NCBI RefSeq assembly: GCF_007676705.1
Contig: NZ_VEBF01000001.1
Span: forward strand, 2,046,001-2,110,000
Direction: 5' to 3'
DNA from: Paenibacillus xylanexedens
GTDB taxonomy: Bacteria; Bacillota; Bacilli; Paenibacillales; Paenibacillaceae
DNA length: 64,000 nt
Position numbers and translations under genes: made by a program. The notes under the pieces were generated by a model. The model saw only the letters and a program-made list of their open reading frames with translations, did no database searches and was not told the origin of the DNA. Shown one piece after another: positions 35,525 through 44,269 of this stretch (positions are counted from its first letter, which is position 1; each line of letters opens with the position of its first letter).

Positions 35525-36640
35525 TCACGGTTGTCTTGAGTTATCTGGAGTAATCGTTCCGATCTGTCCATCGTTCTTGATCACTCCTACTCTAACGTTA
35601 TTATAGTTTCCAAACATCCATTCACCGTCACCTTTAACTCTGTTCTTGGGAAGATTTGCTACGTACTCACCTGACTTTTTGATATCTTCCGATGTCCACT
35701 CCTTAGGGAACCATGCTTGGCCCTCTCCACTTCTCTTTGCTTTATTTTTGTGATTAGGTATATTACCAACCCGTACACCGTTTTCATATTCTTTAGCAAT
35801 GTTAAATGCGATCTTATTTTTAAGTAAGTAATTAATATTATCTTGACCGTGACCACCATTGATCAATCTATTTTTAGAATTGAAGTCTCCAAGTGAAGCA
35901 TGGTGAATTCTTTCATTACTTACTGTAATTTTTCCACCGATCATACCTTTTGGGATTCCTAATCCTTCTTTCGGAACCTTATAACCCCTATTATACGTTC
36001 CTGTAAAAGCCAACACGAGCTTAGCAGTCTGTAAACCTCCAATAGAAACTGCTGCTTGCCATGCTGGTATAGATTCTCCAGTTATGGGATGATGACCTTC
36101 CTTAAATGCACTAATCTGTTCATCATATATATCCTCACCACCAGACTCCGGTTGCTTCGGTCCGGCTCTCATTTCTTCATAGGTGCCACCATTTTCCCAA
36201 TACTTAACAAACTGCTTTTGCCCTGGCATTCCATCCTCTGCTTCACTGGCAGGCATGTTAACTCCAAACAAAGGATTATATACCAATCGTCTTTGTTCTT
36301 CTGTGTTACCTATATTATGGTTCATCATTGTATGGGCAGCAATCTGTCCAGCAACGGCTCCCAAGCTCACCTGTTCCTGATCTGCTTGTTCGAATCTCTC
36401 GGCAATCGAGAACAGATCTTGGGACGACTTAAACATACTTTCCAGTGCTCGATCAAGTACTGAACGTGACTGCTGAAAATCAAAGAAAAATCGTTCCTGC
36501 GTTGCTCCCGCCCACTGAGACTGGATGAATCCGATCCTTGCAGTCAGGTCATTACGTATACCTTCCAACTGCTGCCTGCCCTGCTCAATCTGTTTAGATA
36601 CATGCAGCAGCTCCTCCGGTGTTACTTTAATTGTACTCAT
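35525..36640 (-). CDS. WXG-type polymorphic toxin with C-terminal EndoU nuclease domain
   Basis: Predicted 371 residues. The N-terminal helical hairpin (about 1-100) has the WXG motif WAG at 43-45, the mark of type VII secretion substrates. A middle with HHPITGESIPAWQAAVS resembles a pre-toxin region. The C-terminal domain (about 240-371) matches bacterial EndoU ribonucleases: HHASLGD (His246/247), GGHG at 262-265, FPKEWTSEDI at 311-320 and the end GTITPD. These give the two-histidine active site expected for the fold. The ATG at 36640 has GGAGAA upstream. It is followed by its presumed immunity gene. It shares the N-terminal plan with the toxin at 48795-49994. No type VII secretion genes lie in the window. 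Confidence 0.88.
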   Translation of the reverse strand: MSTIKVTPEELLHVSKQIEQGRQQLEGIRNDLTARIGFIQSQWAGATQERFFFDFQQSRSVLDRALESMFKSSQDLFSIAERFEQADQEQVSLGAVAGQIAAHTMMNHNIGNTEEQRRLVYNPLFGVNMPASEAEDGMPGQKQFVKYWENGGTYEEMRAGPKQPESGGEDIYDEQISAFKEGHHPITGESIPAWQAAVSIGGLQTAKLVLAFTGTYNRGYKVPKEGLGIPKGMIGGKITVSNERIHHASLGDFNSKNRLINGGHGQDNINYLLKNKIAFNIAKEYENGVRVGNIPNHKNKAKRSGEGQAWFPKEWTSEDIKKSGEYVANLPKNRVKGDGEWMFGNYNNVRVGVIKNDGQIGTITPDNSRQP

Positions 36641-36814
36641 ATCATTCTCCGCCGTTAGAATTAGGATTTTACAATGTTAGCAGAAGTTTGTAGCCAATAC
36701 ATCCACCCATTATCCTGATTTTCCCTTTCTTCAAATGAGTACCTTTCAGTACTTATAATCCTCCAGTCCCATTCCTGGGAAAGGAACCTCCAGATCATCA
36801 TGGCATGCCTTATA

Positions 36815-37336
36815 TCAGGAAAACTTTGTTGAATTATCATTCAATCGAGTGGCTAACTCCTCCAATATGTCTTCCGTTCGTTGATGAAGCTTTTCGATGT
36901 TATCAAGGTCTAAATATTGATTCTCTTGGTATTCCTCAAAAGATGACATATGTTGCATCGTGCAGATGAACAAAGCGATATCCAATCCGGGTTCAGTGTC
37001 CGTATGCACTAAAGGCAAGATTTCATTCATGGTGAGTTCCTTGGGTGGATGAACCGAATGATACTTATGGATATAAAGCGCCTTAATCATGGAGGCTAGA
37101 GCCCAATCACATAGAATCAGGCAGGCTTTGAACTGATTGTGATTACGCATGATTGCGGCAAGTTTGAGATGATACTTAGCATGTTGGTGATAGTCCATTA
37201 TTTTGGTACGTAGCATATGATAAGCAGGAATATGTTTGGACCTAGGTTGTGTGGAGATATCATGGTCTTGCAAACGTGGGGTAAAATCTACTTGGTGATT
37301 ACAATGTGCTTCGGTTATGGACCAATTTCTTGCCAT
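36815..37336 (-). CDS. HEPN-like helical protein
   Basis: Predicted 173 residues. The core AKYHLKLAAIMRNHNQF, then LCDWALASMIKALYIHKYH and PPKELTMNEILPLV, has the helix pattern of HEPN-domain proteins (two long helices, then a Pro-Pro turn before the third). The R-x4-6-H ribonuclease motif at the expected C-terminal place is not evident, so nuclease activity should not be assumed. The ATG at 37336 lies 6 bases after GGAGGG; a second ATG is 6 bases upstream. It is divergent from the XRE regulator at 37478, with 141 bases between. HEPN proteins often sit in conflict loci. Confidence 0.55.
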   Translation of the reverse strand: MARNWSITEAHCNHQVDFTPRLQDHDISTQPRSKHIPAYHMLRTKIMDYHQHAKYHLKLAAIMRNHNQFKACLILCDWALASMIKALYIHKYHSVHPPKELTMNEILPLVHTDTEPGLDIALFICTMQHMSSFEEYQENQYLDLDNIEKLHQRTEDILEELATRLNDNSTKFS

Positions 37337-37477
37337 TGTCATCCCTCCAAAGAGTTAATACCAGTATTATACAATAAAATGATACATATAGTAATCAAAT
37401 AAAATATTTGTATTCTTCGTTTGGTGTTTACCTTGAGGAAACTTGTCTACACTTTTGAACATAGAGAGGTGAATACC

Positions 37478-37819
37478 ATGAACGAGGACAGAGAAGTTTT
37501 GAAGCTAGTCGGAGCCAGAATTCGCGCACTACGCAAAGAAAGAGGGTATTCACAGGAATCCCTCGGAGAAAAAGGTGGATTTCATTTTTCATACATAGGA
37601 CAGATCGAACGTGGAGAAAAGAATGTTTCTTTGGTGAACTTGGCAAAGATCGCTGAGTCACTGGATGTTAATTTGATTCAATTATTTGCTTATATAGAAG
37701 AAGAGTTTGAGGTAACTGAAGATGAGAAACAAATCAAAGAAATTGTACAACTGCTAAGAGATTCTTCTCCTGATAATATTCGTGTAGCCAAAAATGTTAT
37801 TAAAGGAATATTGATGTGA
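37478..37819 (+). CDS. XRE-family transcriptional regulator
   Basis: Predicted 113 residues. The N-terminal helix-turn-helix (about 8-65) reads VGARIRALRKERGYSQESLG then FSYIGQIERGEKNVSLVNLA, a textbook Cro/CI-type domain. An acidic C-terminal helical tail of about 40 residues may dimerise. The ATG at 37478 follows AGAGAGGTG with 6-7 bases; the frame is open further up but lacks a better site. It is divergent from the HEPN-like gene and convergent with the 46-residue membrane protein. It is a candidate regulator of either; restriction-system controller proteins look similar. Confidence 0.88.
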   Translation: MNEDREVLKLVGARIRALRKERGYSQESLGEKGGFHFSYIGQIERGEKNVSLVNLAKIAESLDVNLIQLFAYIEEEFEVTEDEKQIKEIVQLLRDSSPDNIRVAKNVIKGILM

Positions 37820-37826
37820 AAATGGC

Positions 37827-37862
37827 AAACCCTATCCGTCCATTTATGGATTGATAGGGTTT
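37827..37862. terminator. Bidirectional terminator between XRE gene and small membrane gene
   Basis: Perfect stem AAACCCTATC / GATAGGGTTT with a 16-base loop between convergent genes. Pyrimidine-rich sequence (TTCTCTCT) follows on the plus strand. Confidence 0.75.
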
Positions 37863-37866
37863 CTCT

Positions 37867-38007
37867 CTACTCGAACTTGGAAGAAGTTAACGAAGTAATT
37901 ACCTGATTTTTCTTAAAAAAAGTCCACATAAAGCTAAGAAGAGCAACAATCCCGCCAACTCCCCCTAATTTAGATATAAATTGTCCATCCAAAATTCTAT
38001 CCCACAT
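37867..38007 (-). CDS. 46-residue single-helix membrane protein behind the helicase
   Basis: The ATG at 38007 is preceded by GGAGG with 7-base spacing and opens 46 codons to a TAG at 37867. The protein starts MWDRILDGQFISKLGG, has one hydrophobic helix (GGVGGIVALLSFMWTFF) and a basic end. It begins 37 bases after the helicase stop on the same strand, with no terminator between, and ends at the terminator at 37827-37862. Co-transcription with the helicase is therefore likely. No family is recognised. Confidence 0.6.
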   Translation of the reverse strand: MWDRILDGQFISKLGGVGGIVALLSFMWTFFKKNQVITSLTSSKFE

Positions 38008-38044
38008 GACCTTGCCTCCATACATATTCTGATACTACTAGTTT

Positions 38045-41000
38045 TTAAACAATACACTTATTCGCCACCGCCACCATCTTCGCAGGCATCTCTTCCCGCA
38101 GTCGCCACACAAAGCTCATCGGTTTGTTCCCCTCATGACTCACATAATCGGCTTCACCCAGGAAAACAAATGGAGACGTATAGTTATGTTCCTCTTTATA
38201 CTCCCTCACGAACAAGGCAATCCGGTTACCTGTCTCCCGGTGATGAATATACCGCTGCGCGGTAGCGGTGCGCTCCGACACCCGACTCTGAGTCTGCCAA
38301 TGGAAGAGACGCTCGTTGATCGCATAATCCTCATACAGCGTAGATGGTGAGAAATCTTTGTCCGATTTGTTCAGTGTAATGAAGAAGATATCCGTCTGTT
38401 CATCTGCAAAATACTTCACGCCTTCACGGAAGGCGGGTGATTGCTCAGCGTTCCAGTAGCCGAAGGCGGCAAGCACTTGGTCAATAGAGTACATACAGTG
38501 GATATCCAGTGGACAAGTGTATGGGAACGAATTGCTTTTATCCACAAAGCGTAGATGAGCCAGATTATATTTGAAAATATCCACAAGCTCTGCTCGGAAT
38601 GCCTCACAAGACAGCACACGCTGCACACCCTCTTCAATGCTGCTCAACCCTAGTTTCTCAGGTGCGGCCCGGTGGAAAGTGTAATAGAACATCATGAACA
38701 TGCGCCGTTCATCGGCGGTAGTAGGTTCTTTGCCTTTTTCGATATAGTCAATCAGGAACGTCAGCCAGCTTCGGGAGTTAATCGTCAGCACAGACGGTAG
38801 TCTGCGGATGTACTCCTCGTGTTCATCTTCAATGGGTGCTGTTAATCCAGCTTCGGCCAACATGCCGCGGAAATACCTTTTCCCCGTACGTCCACCATAC
38901 AATTCATATAGTGTCATCCCGTGATGCTCCACAAAATGAGCCAAGATCAGCGGCAGTCCGGTGTCTTGCTGGAACGTTTGAAGCTTCTGGATCAACGCTC
39001 TGCGATTACGACTCATTTGCTTTAAGTTGCGCATAATGTATTCTTTCGCTTGCTTTTCCAATTGAATGAACGTGCCGCGTGGCAGGTTCGAGAAGCCGTT
39101 CTCGACGTAGTATGAGATGGAATGTTTAGTGGCGCCAATCAGAGCACGGAACTTATCTTGGAACCTGTACTCCTGATGCGCTTGTCCGATGAAGTCGAGC
39201 ACGGTCAGGCACTCTTTGCCCTCCGCCATCCGTAGTCCACGTCCCAACTGTTGCAGGAATACGGTCAGACTCTCGGTAGGACGCAGGAACAGAATGGTGT
39301 TCACCTCAGGGATATCCACGCCCTCATTGTACAGATCAACGACAAAGATCACGCGCAGTTCCCCGTTCACCAGCTGTCCTTTCGCAGAATGGCGTTCCTG
39401 TTCGCTCGACCCACCGTGCAGGGCCATGGATGGAATGCCGGCATCGTTAAATATTTTTGCCATATACATCGCATGATCCACCCCGACGCAGAAACCGAGT
39501 CCCTTCACATCATCCAGATCGGTTACGTATTTGTTCAGACTTTGGATGATCTGGTTAGCACGGATTTTGTTATGGGTATAGAGCTTCTCTAGTTCATTCA
39601 GGTCGTAGCCTTTACGCGACCACTTCACCTGAGATAGATCGACAGTATCGGTGACGCCAAAATATTGAAAAGGACTCAGCAGCTTCCGGTCAATTGCATC
39701 GGTTAAACGGATCTCGGCGGCAATCGTATGATCGAAGTAGGCGGTAATGTCTTTGCCATCCATCCGTTCAGGCGTCGCGGTGAGTCCCAGCAAAATCTTC
39801 GGTTCATAGTGGGACAACAGCTTCTGGTACGAAGGCGCTGCGGCATGGTGGAATTCATCCACAATGATGTAATCGTAATAGTCTGGGCTGGTGATCTCCG
39901 TCAGCTTCATGGAGTTAAGACTCTGAATGCTAACAAACAAGTGGTCCAGCGCCTCCGCTCGGTGATTCCCGACATGCAGCTCGCCAAAGTTCATATCCTT
40001 CAGGATATACCGGAACGTGTCCCGGCTTTGCTTCAAGATTTCTTCCCGATGGGCAACAAAAAGCAGCTTTGCTCCCGCATGGCTTGCCCGGAATCGCTTG
40101 TAGTCAAAGGCAGAAATGACCGTTTTGCCAACGCCTGTGGCGGCAACGATCAGATTACGGGTTCGTCCATACAGCGTACGCTCGGCGTGAAGCTGTTCCA
40201 GTACTTCTTTTTGATAATCGTAAGGCTGGATGTCGAGGTGAAAGTGGTTGGACTGATCTTTTTTGCGATTCAGAGCCGCCTTCAACTGTGCCTCATTTCC
40301 CTCATCCTCAGCCACATACCGCGTAAATTCGCGATCATTCCAGTAACTTTCGAAGGTCGCTTCAATCTTGCGCAGCACGTCGAGTGAATCCTTCTCCGTC
40401 ACCTTGAGGTTCCACTCCATACCACTGGTCAGCGCCGGGTTGGATAGGTTGGAAGAGCCGACATAGGCTGTAGTGAATCCAGTATCCCGGTGAAAAATGT
40501 ACGTTTTGGCGTGCAGCCGAGTCACTTTGGTATCATAGGAAATCTGAATCTCCGTGTTAGGTAGTTTGCTGAGTTCAGTAATGGCTTTGAGGTCGGTCGC
40601 TTCCATATAGGTGGTCGTGATGATCCGCAACTTCCCGCCACCAGCCGTGAACTGTTGAAGCTGTTCCAGAAGCAGGCGAAGTCCGCTGAATTTGATAAAC
40701 GAAACCAGCCAGTCGATCCGATCGGCGGTCACGATCTCCTTTTGCAGCTCCAATAACATACTCGGCTCGGACTTGGCACCTGTGAATAAAGAGCTTTGGG
40801 AGATCGGCGTATCTGGACGAACGATTTTGGTATCCCGGACCGCACGAATGCTGTTCAGCTTGGAATACACATGGGTCAACACTTCCCCCTGCTCATCCAG
40901 TTGCAATTCGTTGTACTCTTCTTCCCCCAGTGTGCCTTTCAGAGTAGCAATAATCTCATTACACGTTCGAATCTGCGCCAACACTGCCGTCTTATCTTCC

Positions 41001-41182
41001 GTCTGTTCCCGCACAATCTTGAGCGCTCGCCGGGTCACTAACGCCAAATACGTGGACAGCAGTTTACGCGCTTCTTCTGCATCCAGCTTCTCGGTCCCAA
41101 TGTTATACACATCCGGGTCCAGCGCCGAAATCTCCTGTCTGGTGATGGTGTTGATAAGCTGTTCATATATACCTTGTTTCAT
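38045..41182 (-). CDS. PLD-like nuclease / DEAD-type helicase / DUF3427 fusion protein
   Basis: Predicted 1045 residues. An N-terminal helical region (1-140) is followed by a phospholipase D-type nuclease domain with the HxK motif RLHAKTYIF (His224, Lys226) and the VGSSNLSN strand. A superfamily 2 helicase core has Walker A AATGVGKT at 337-344, Walker B DEFHH at 432-436, the LGLTATPERMDG motif III region and LQQLGRGLRMAEGKE as motif VI. The remainder, about 350 residues, is DUF3427-like. The ATG at 41182 has GAGG upstream. Proteins of this build are common in defence islands. DNA cleavage plus translocation is the expected chemistry; a defence role is inference. Its 5' end is duplicated at 46887-47474. 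Confidence 0.9.
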   Translation of the reverse strand: MKQGIYEQLINTITRQEISALDPDVYNIGTEKLDAEEARKLLSTYLALVTRRALKIVREQTEDKTAVLAQIRTCNEIIATLKGTLGEEEYNELQLDEQGEVLTHVYSKLNSIRAVRDTKIVRPDTPISQSSLFTGAKSEPSMLLELQKEIVTADRIDWLVSFIKFSGLRLLLEQLQQFTAGGGKLRIITTTYMEATDLKAITELSKLPNTEIQISYDTKVTRLHAKTYIFHRDTGFTTAYVGSSNLSNPALTSGMEWNLKVTEKDSLDVLRKIEATFESYWNDREFTRYVAEDEGNEAQLKAALNRKKDQSNHFHLDIQPYDYQKEVLEQLHAERTLYGRTRNLIVAATGVGKTVISAFDYKRFRASHAGAKLLFVAHREEILKQSRDTFRYILKDMNFGELHVGNHRAEALDHLFVSIQSLNSMKLTEITSPDYYDYIIVDEFHHAAAPSYQKLLSHYEPKILLGLTATPERMDGKDITAYFDHTIAAEIRLTDAIDRKLLSPFQYFGVTDTVDLSQVKWSRKGYDLNELEKLYTHNKIRANQIIQSLNKYVTDLDDVKGLGFCVGVDHAMYMAKIFNDAGIPSMALHGGSSEQERHSAKGQLVNGELRVIFVVDLYNEGVDIPEVNTILFLRPTESLTVFLQQLGRGLRMAEGKECLTVLDFIGQAHQEYRFQDKFRALIGATKHSISYYVENGFSNLPRGTFIQLEKQAKEYIMRNLKQMSRNRRALIQKLQTFQQDTGLPLILAHFVEHHGMTLYELYGGRTGKRYFRGMLAEAGLTAPIEDEHEEYIRRLPSVLTINSRSWLTFLIDYIEKGKEPTTADERRMFMMFYYTFHRAAPEKLGLSSIEEGVQRVLSCEAFRAELVDIFKYNLAHLRFVDKSNSFPYTCPLDIHCMYSIDQVLAAFGYWNAEQSPAFREGVKYFADEQTDIFFITLNKSDKDFSPSTLYEDYAINERLFHWQTQSRVSERTATAQRYIHHRETGNRIALFVREYKEEHNYTSPFVFLGEADYVSHEGNKPMSFVWRLREEMPAKMVAVANKCIV

Positions 41183-41352
41183 GAATATACCTCGTGTGGG
41201 TGTAGGATGGTTGTGGATAGTTCTCTATGTATATGCTTAGCTGAAAATTGCTTCTTCTATATTATCGACCAATCTGTGGAAGATTTCATTAGTTGTTTGA
41301 TTTCATAGGAAAAAGCACCTCTGCTTTTCATTTGGTAGAAGTGCCTGCATAA
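40664..41352. repeat. Direct repeat copy A (helicase 5' end plus upstream terminator)
   Basis: About 690 bases are nearly identical to 46956-47640 in the same orientation. The repeat covers helicase codons 1-173, the 5' leader and the hairpin terminator T1. The two copies are about 6.29 kb apart. Differences are scattered single bases. Confidence 0.92.
41309..41345 (-). terminator. Repeated terminator, copy T1
   Basis: Minus-strand GCACTTCTACC / GCAGAGGTGC followed by TTTTTCC. It ends the 41400-42290 gene and is one of five related hairpins in this region. Confidence 0.75.
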
Positions 41353-41399
41353 TGTTAACTCTATCATGTTCATCCGCCATCATCTCTGCATCCACTGAC

Positions 41400-42290
41400 T
41401 TATGACGCAGAGCTCAACTTCCTTTTTGCCGCCCAATAACCCCAAGCTTTGAATAATACAAATAACAATGCAGCCATAGCCAAATTCATCCCCATCTCCA
41501 TCACACGCTGCACATTCCCTTCCAGGAAAACGCTGTACCCCTGAGTGACCGAGGAACTAAACTGATCTGACCCAAAACATGCATAATAGAGACTAAACAT
41601 CAGCATATGAACAAAGGTATATAAGATGGAAAAGACAAATGGAAGAATGGATATATACTTATTTTTACTTATCACAAAAATGATGAGTGCCTGTGCAGCC
41701 AAGAACACAGCGGCGATCAATGTGAACTCAATTCCACCTGACGTATGAAACACGCCACTAAAAAACAATTTTTCAAACATGTTAAATGTAAATCCTTCAC
41801 CCCAATAATAGTACATCACCTGAAAATAAGCTTGCAGATACCCTAAAGTGAAGAACAGGGGCACAGATAACAGGCAGAGACGATCCACTCTTTTGCGTGT
41901 AAACACAAGACAGGCAATTAATGCACACACCGTAATCCAAAGAATAGGTATCAGTTCGATATAACGGTTATGCACAACATATTGATTCGCGATTAGTCCA
42001 CCAACCAGTGATACAATGAAAAGGATCAAACCTGCCAAGGCATACCCAATAATCGTTTTCATGTTGAATCCATACGTTTCTTTAGTTATCGTTCTGCGCA
42101 GTTCTGAGATGGAACCAAATTGTTGAATGGAGCTTTCAATGGCCTCAACTTCAGACAATCCCTCACGCTTTAGATAATCCACCGAGGAATGTAGATGAGC
42201 AGCCATTTCTTCTCTCCACTCTGCTTTTTCCCTCTTGGTCAAAAACGTAAATCGAAGTACTTTATCCAAATATTGCTCAATGACTTTCAT
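41400..42290 (-). CDS. HAAS/permease-prefix-type membrane protein paired with PadR
   Basis: Predicted 296 residues. The N-terminal cytoplasmic part (MKVIEQYLDKVLRFTFLTK then KAEWREEMAAHLHSSVDYL) has the helical prefix found in proteins encoded next to PadR regulators (DUF1700/HAAS-like). About seven hydrophobic segments follow. The ATG at 42290 has GGGAGGGG upstream and lies inside the end of the PadR gene, overlapping by 14 bases, so translation is coupled. The pair is a conserved regulator-effector arrangement; the effector's function is not established. Confidence 0.8.
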   Translation of the reverse strand: MKVIEQYLDKVLRFTFLTKREKAEWREEMAAHLHSSVDYLKREGLSEVEAIESSIQQFGSISELRRTITKETYGFNMKTIIGYALAGLILFIVSLVGGLIANQYVVHNRYIELIPILWITVCALIACLVFTRKRVDRLCLLSVPLFFTLGYLQAYFQVMYYYWGEGFTFNMFEKLFFSGVFHTSGGIEFTLIAAVFLAAQALIIFVISKNKYISILPFVFSILYTFVHMLMFSLYYACFGSDQFSSSVTQGYSVFLEGNVQRVMEMGMNLAMAALLFVLFKAWGYWAAKRKLSSAS

Positions 42291-42621
42291 GAAGATCCCC
42301 TCCCAAGAATATATTGATAATCTTGATGTTCTCGGTCCATGATGACCGCAATGTATCGAGTTGAGTTTGCCCATCAGGGGTGATGCGGTAATATCGCCGC
42401 CGCGGTCCACCCACTTGCTCTCCCCAATAACCTTCTATGTATCCGTTAGCCTCCATTCGTTTCAGTGCAGGATACAGCGTACCTTCTTTCAGATCAAACT
42501 GACCGTTCGTCTCATCTTGCACCGTTTTGGATATTTCGTATCCATATGCGTCCTTCTTACTCAGTACAGACAATACAATTCCATCGATGTATCCTTTGAT
42601 CATTTCATTTCTCAGCTTCAC
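42277..42621 (-). CDS. PadR-family transcriptional regulator
   Basis: Predicted 114 residues. It has the PadR winged helix: IDGIVLSVLSKKDAYGYEIS, LKEGTLYPALKRMEANGYIE and the wing GGPRRRYYRITPDGQTQL. The GTG at 42621 is chosen because it gives the usual short lead before the first helix and has AGGTGG upstream; ATG at 42603 is the alternative. It overlaps the downstream membrane-protein gene by 14 bases and probably represses that unit, as PadR proteins do. Confidence 0.88.
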   Translation of the reverse strand: MKLRNEMIKGYIDGIVLSVLSKKDAYGYEISKTVQDETNGQFDLKEGTLYPALKRMEANGYIEGYWGEQVGGPRRRYYRITPDGQTQLDTLRSSWTENIKIINIFLGGDLHESH

Positions 42622-42850
42622 ACACCACCTACTATGCATTTCTATGTAGTTAAGCATAACAAACAAATATTGTAAAAAGCAACATACGAAAATCCTTTTC
42701 CTTTTGACGGATTGTAATATGAATGCGACAGTTCCTCTGTTAAAGATTAGTGAGGGTTCTCCAACCCATGCATTTTTGTGATCTGTGATTCATTAGATCG
42801 AGTGAATGGGCGAGATCTTCATTTTGAAAGCCACAATCCTTCAATTTATA

Positions 42851-42886
42851 GAAAAAACACCTCTACTTGTGATCTGGTAGAAGTGC
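42851..42886 (-). terminator. Repeated terminator, copy T2
   Basis: Minus-strand CACTTCTAC / GTAGAGGTG followed by TTTTTTC, almost the same sequence as T3 and T4. It ends the immunity-like gene at 42908. Confidence 0.8.
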
Positions 42887-42907
42887 CTGAATCTTAATTA
42901 TTGTGTT

Positions 42908-43384
42908 TCACTTAAATGTTTTTGGATCTATATAACACCAATTATTATTGTAGGATGCCTTTATCTTTTTCATATCTTCCAAATTGTAAAACCAATCTTC
43001 TTCAATCCATACTCTTGCATCGGGAAATTCGCTCAGAAAAGCAAAAAAGAATTTAAATAACAAATCCTCATTATCATCAAAGTCATCAGAAACTACTGCT
43101 TTAAAATATTCATTTTGCGTATCATCCCAATCATAAGTAACGGTTTGAAATTCATAAGGTTCATCATATACACTAAAGCTAAGCATCCTTGAGTAATTCT
43201 CCTTGAATGGCATGTCGGTTATATATAGTCGAGTATATTTTAATGCACCTTCGCTATTGTAAGTTTCTTCATCAGTATCAAAGAAAAGTTTCTCTTTTTT
43301 ACATATGTTCCGAGCAGCACTCGATAAAAGATAAGTCGGCATGCTCTTTCCATGTCTAAATAGTATAAAAGATGATATCCCCAT
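42908..43384 (-). CDS. Immunity-like protein, family shared with 44270 and 48298
   Basis: Predicted 158 residues, acidic. Its C-terminal third, FFAFLSEFPDARVWIEEDWF then NLEDMKKIKASYNNNWCYID, aligns by eye with the products of 44270-44752 and 48298-48795, and its start MGISSFILF matches MGTSAYILM of the latter. The latter directly follows an intact toxin gene, so this family is taken as immunity proteins. The ATG at 43384 has GGGAG upstream. No intact toxin precedes it; only a possible tail fragment (43385-43479) does. It is closed by terminator T2. Confidence 0.7.
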   Translation of the reverse strand: MGISSFILFRHGKSMPTYLLSSAARNICKKEKLFFDTDEETYNSEGALKYTRLYITDMPFKENYSRMLSFSVYDEPYEFQTVTYDWDDTQNEYFKAVVSDDFDDNEDLLFKFFFAFLSEFPDARVWIEEDWFYNLEDMKKIKASYNNNWCYIDPKTFK

Positions 43385-43479
43385 GAATTAAATCTCCCAA
43401 CAATAATGATGATACAACTTTTCACTGTTTGCCAACCTTGATTAGGAATGAACTTAAACCAACTATTGCATAGATCCAT
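43385..43479 (-). pseudogene. Possible toxin-tail remnant
   Basis: A short minus-strand frame reads CNSWFKFIPNQGWQTVKS between the stop of one immunity-like gene and the start of the next. The composition is protein-like and unlike the immunity genes. By analogy with the tails at 44749 and 45177 it could be the end of a deleted toxin domain. The evidence is weak because it is so short. Confidence 0.3.
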
Positions 43480-43933
43480 TTTCTATACTCTCAACTTCTA
43501 ACATCTTTTGTTCAACCCATTTCATAACCATTTCTGCCTCCTCTCGAGCAATTACTCCCCTTTTACTTTTAAATTTGTAAGTTTCATAAGCCCATAGCAA
43601 TATAATTTTCACAAACTCAACCGTCTCTAACTTACAGATCGGTTCAACTTCATCTTCTTCCTCATCGTAAAATGGATCTTCAATTATTGTATAGTCTTTA
43701 TGTGATATAACGCTGGATGCATTACCTCCATGTCTGTATTCGGGTATCCTCCCCCTTAACAAATCAAGATAATTCTCAATATCCTTCTTCAAATCTTCAA
43801 ATCTCCAAGGTATATCAGATCCTAAGGGATCACTTATCATACTGGCGAACTCTATTGTTTTTTCCTCGTCAAAATCCAATACAACCATATTAAATTCATC
43901 CAAATATTTCAGTTTATAATTATATTTTATCAT
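43463..43933 (-). CDS. Immunity-like acidic protein, unrecognised family
   Basis: Predicted 156 residues, strongly acidic (FYDEEEDEVEP), with a conserved-looking helix LETVEFVKIILLWAYETYKF near the C-terminus. The ATG at 43933 has GGAGA 10 bases upstream; a GTG codon immediately before it is an alternative. Its size, charge and position in a row of toxin-immunity genes suggest an immunity function, but the family is not recognised and is unrelated to the 42908/44270/48298 family. Confidence 0.6.
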   Translation of the reverse strand: MIKYNYKLKYLDEFNMVVLDFDEEKTIEFASMISDPLGSDIPWRFEDLKKDIENYLDLLRGRIPEYRHGGNASSVISHKDYTIIEDPFYDEEEDEVEPICKLETVEFVKIILLWAYETYKFKSKRGVIAREEAEMVMKWVEQKMLEVESIENGSMQ

Positions 43934-44001
43934 CACTAATCTATCTCCAATTCAGTATATTGGGTATGCTGAGATTATCTTATCATTTCTTAAAATAAGC
44001 T

Positions 44002-44085
44002 CTATTTCCATCCCTGTGCTTGTTTGCTTATATATTTATCGTCCCAATCCAGATACCGTCTATCCTTGTTAAAGGATTTTTTAAT
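44002..44085 (-). pseudogene. Toxin-tail remnant
   Basis: A 27-codon frame between an in-frame stop and a TAG reads IKKSFNKDRRYLDWDDKYIS and ends QAQGWK. It has the look of the C-terminal end of a nuclease-type toxin domain. About 70 bases later the immunity-like gene at 43463-43933 starts. Upstream sequence is frameshifted and soon reaches terminator T3, so the body of the toxin is gone. Confidence 0.4.
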
Positions 44086-44191
44086 TCACTGTATTCAAAT
44101 TAACTTCCAAGGTAATAATCACCAAACATATTTTTTCTCTTTTCTAAGGTTTTATCTCAATATTCATCCATATAGTCATCTTGATTTCATA

Positions 44192-44227
44192 GAAAAAACA
44201 CCTCTACTTGTGATCTGGTAGAAGTGC
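44192..44227 (-). terminator. Repeated terminator, copy T3
   Basis: Minus-strand CACTTCTAC / GTAGAGGTG followed by TTTTTTC. The surrounding bases (TTTCTATGAAATCAA on the minus strand) also match T1 and T4. Confidence 0.8.
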
Positions 44228-44269
44228 CTATTTTCTTTCAATTTAAATTTATTCATAGATACCTAAAAC

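Noticed and set aside
39728..40387. 219-codon plus-strand frame
   Set aside because: Antisense to the helicase core, which has all its motifs in the minus-strand frame.
43240..43479. 79-codon minus-strand frame overlapping the immunity-like gene at 42908
   Set aside because: Most of it is an out-of-frame reading of the real gene; only the first 18 or so codons are interesting, as a possible toxin tail.
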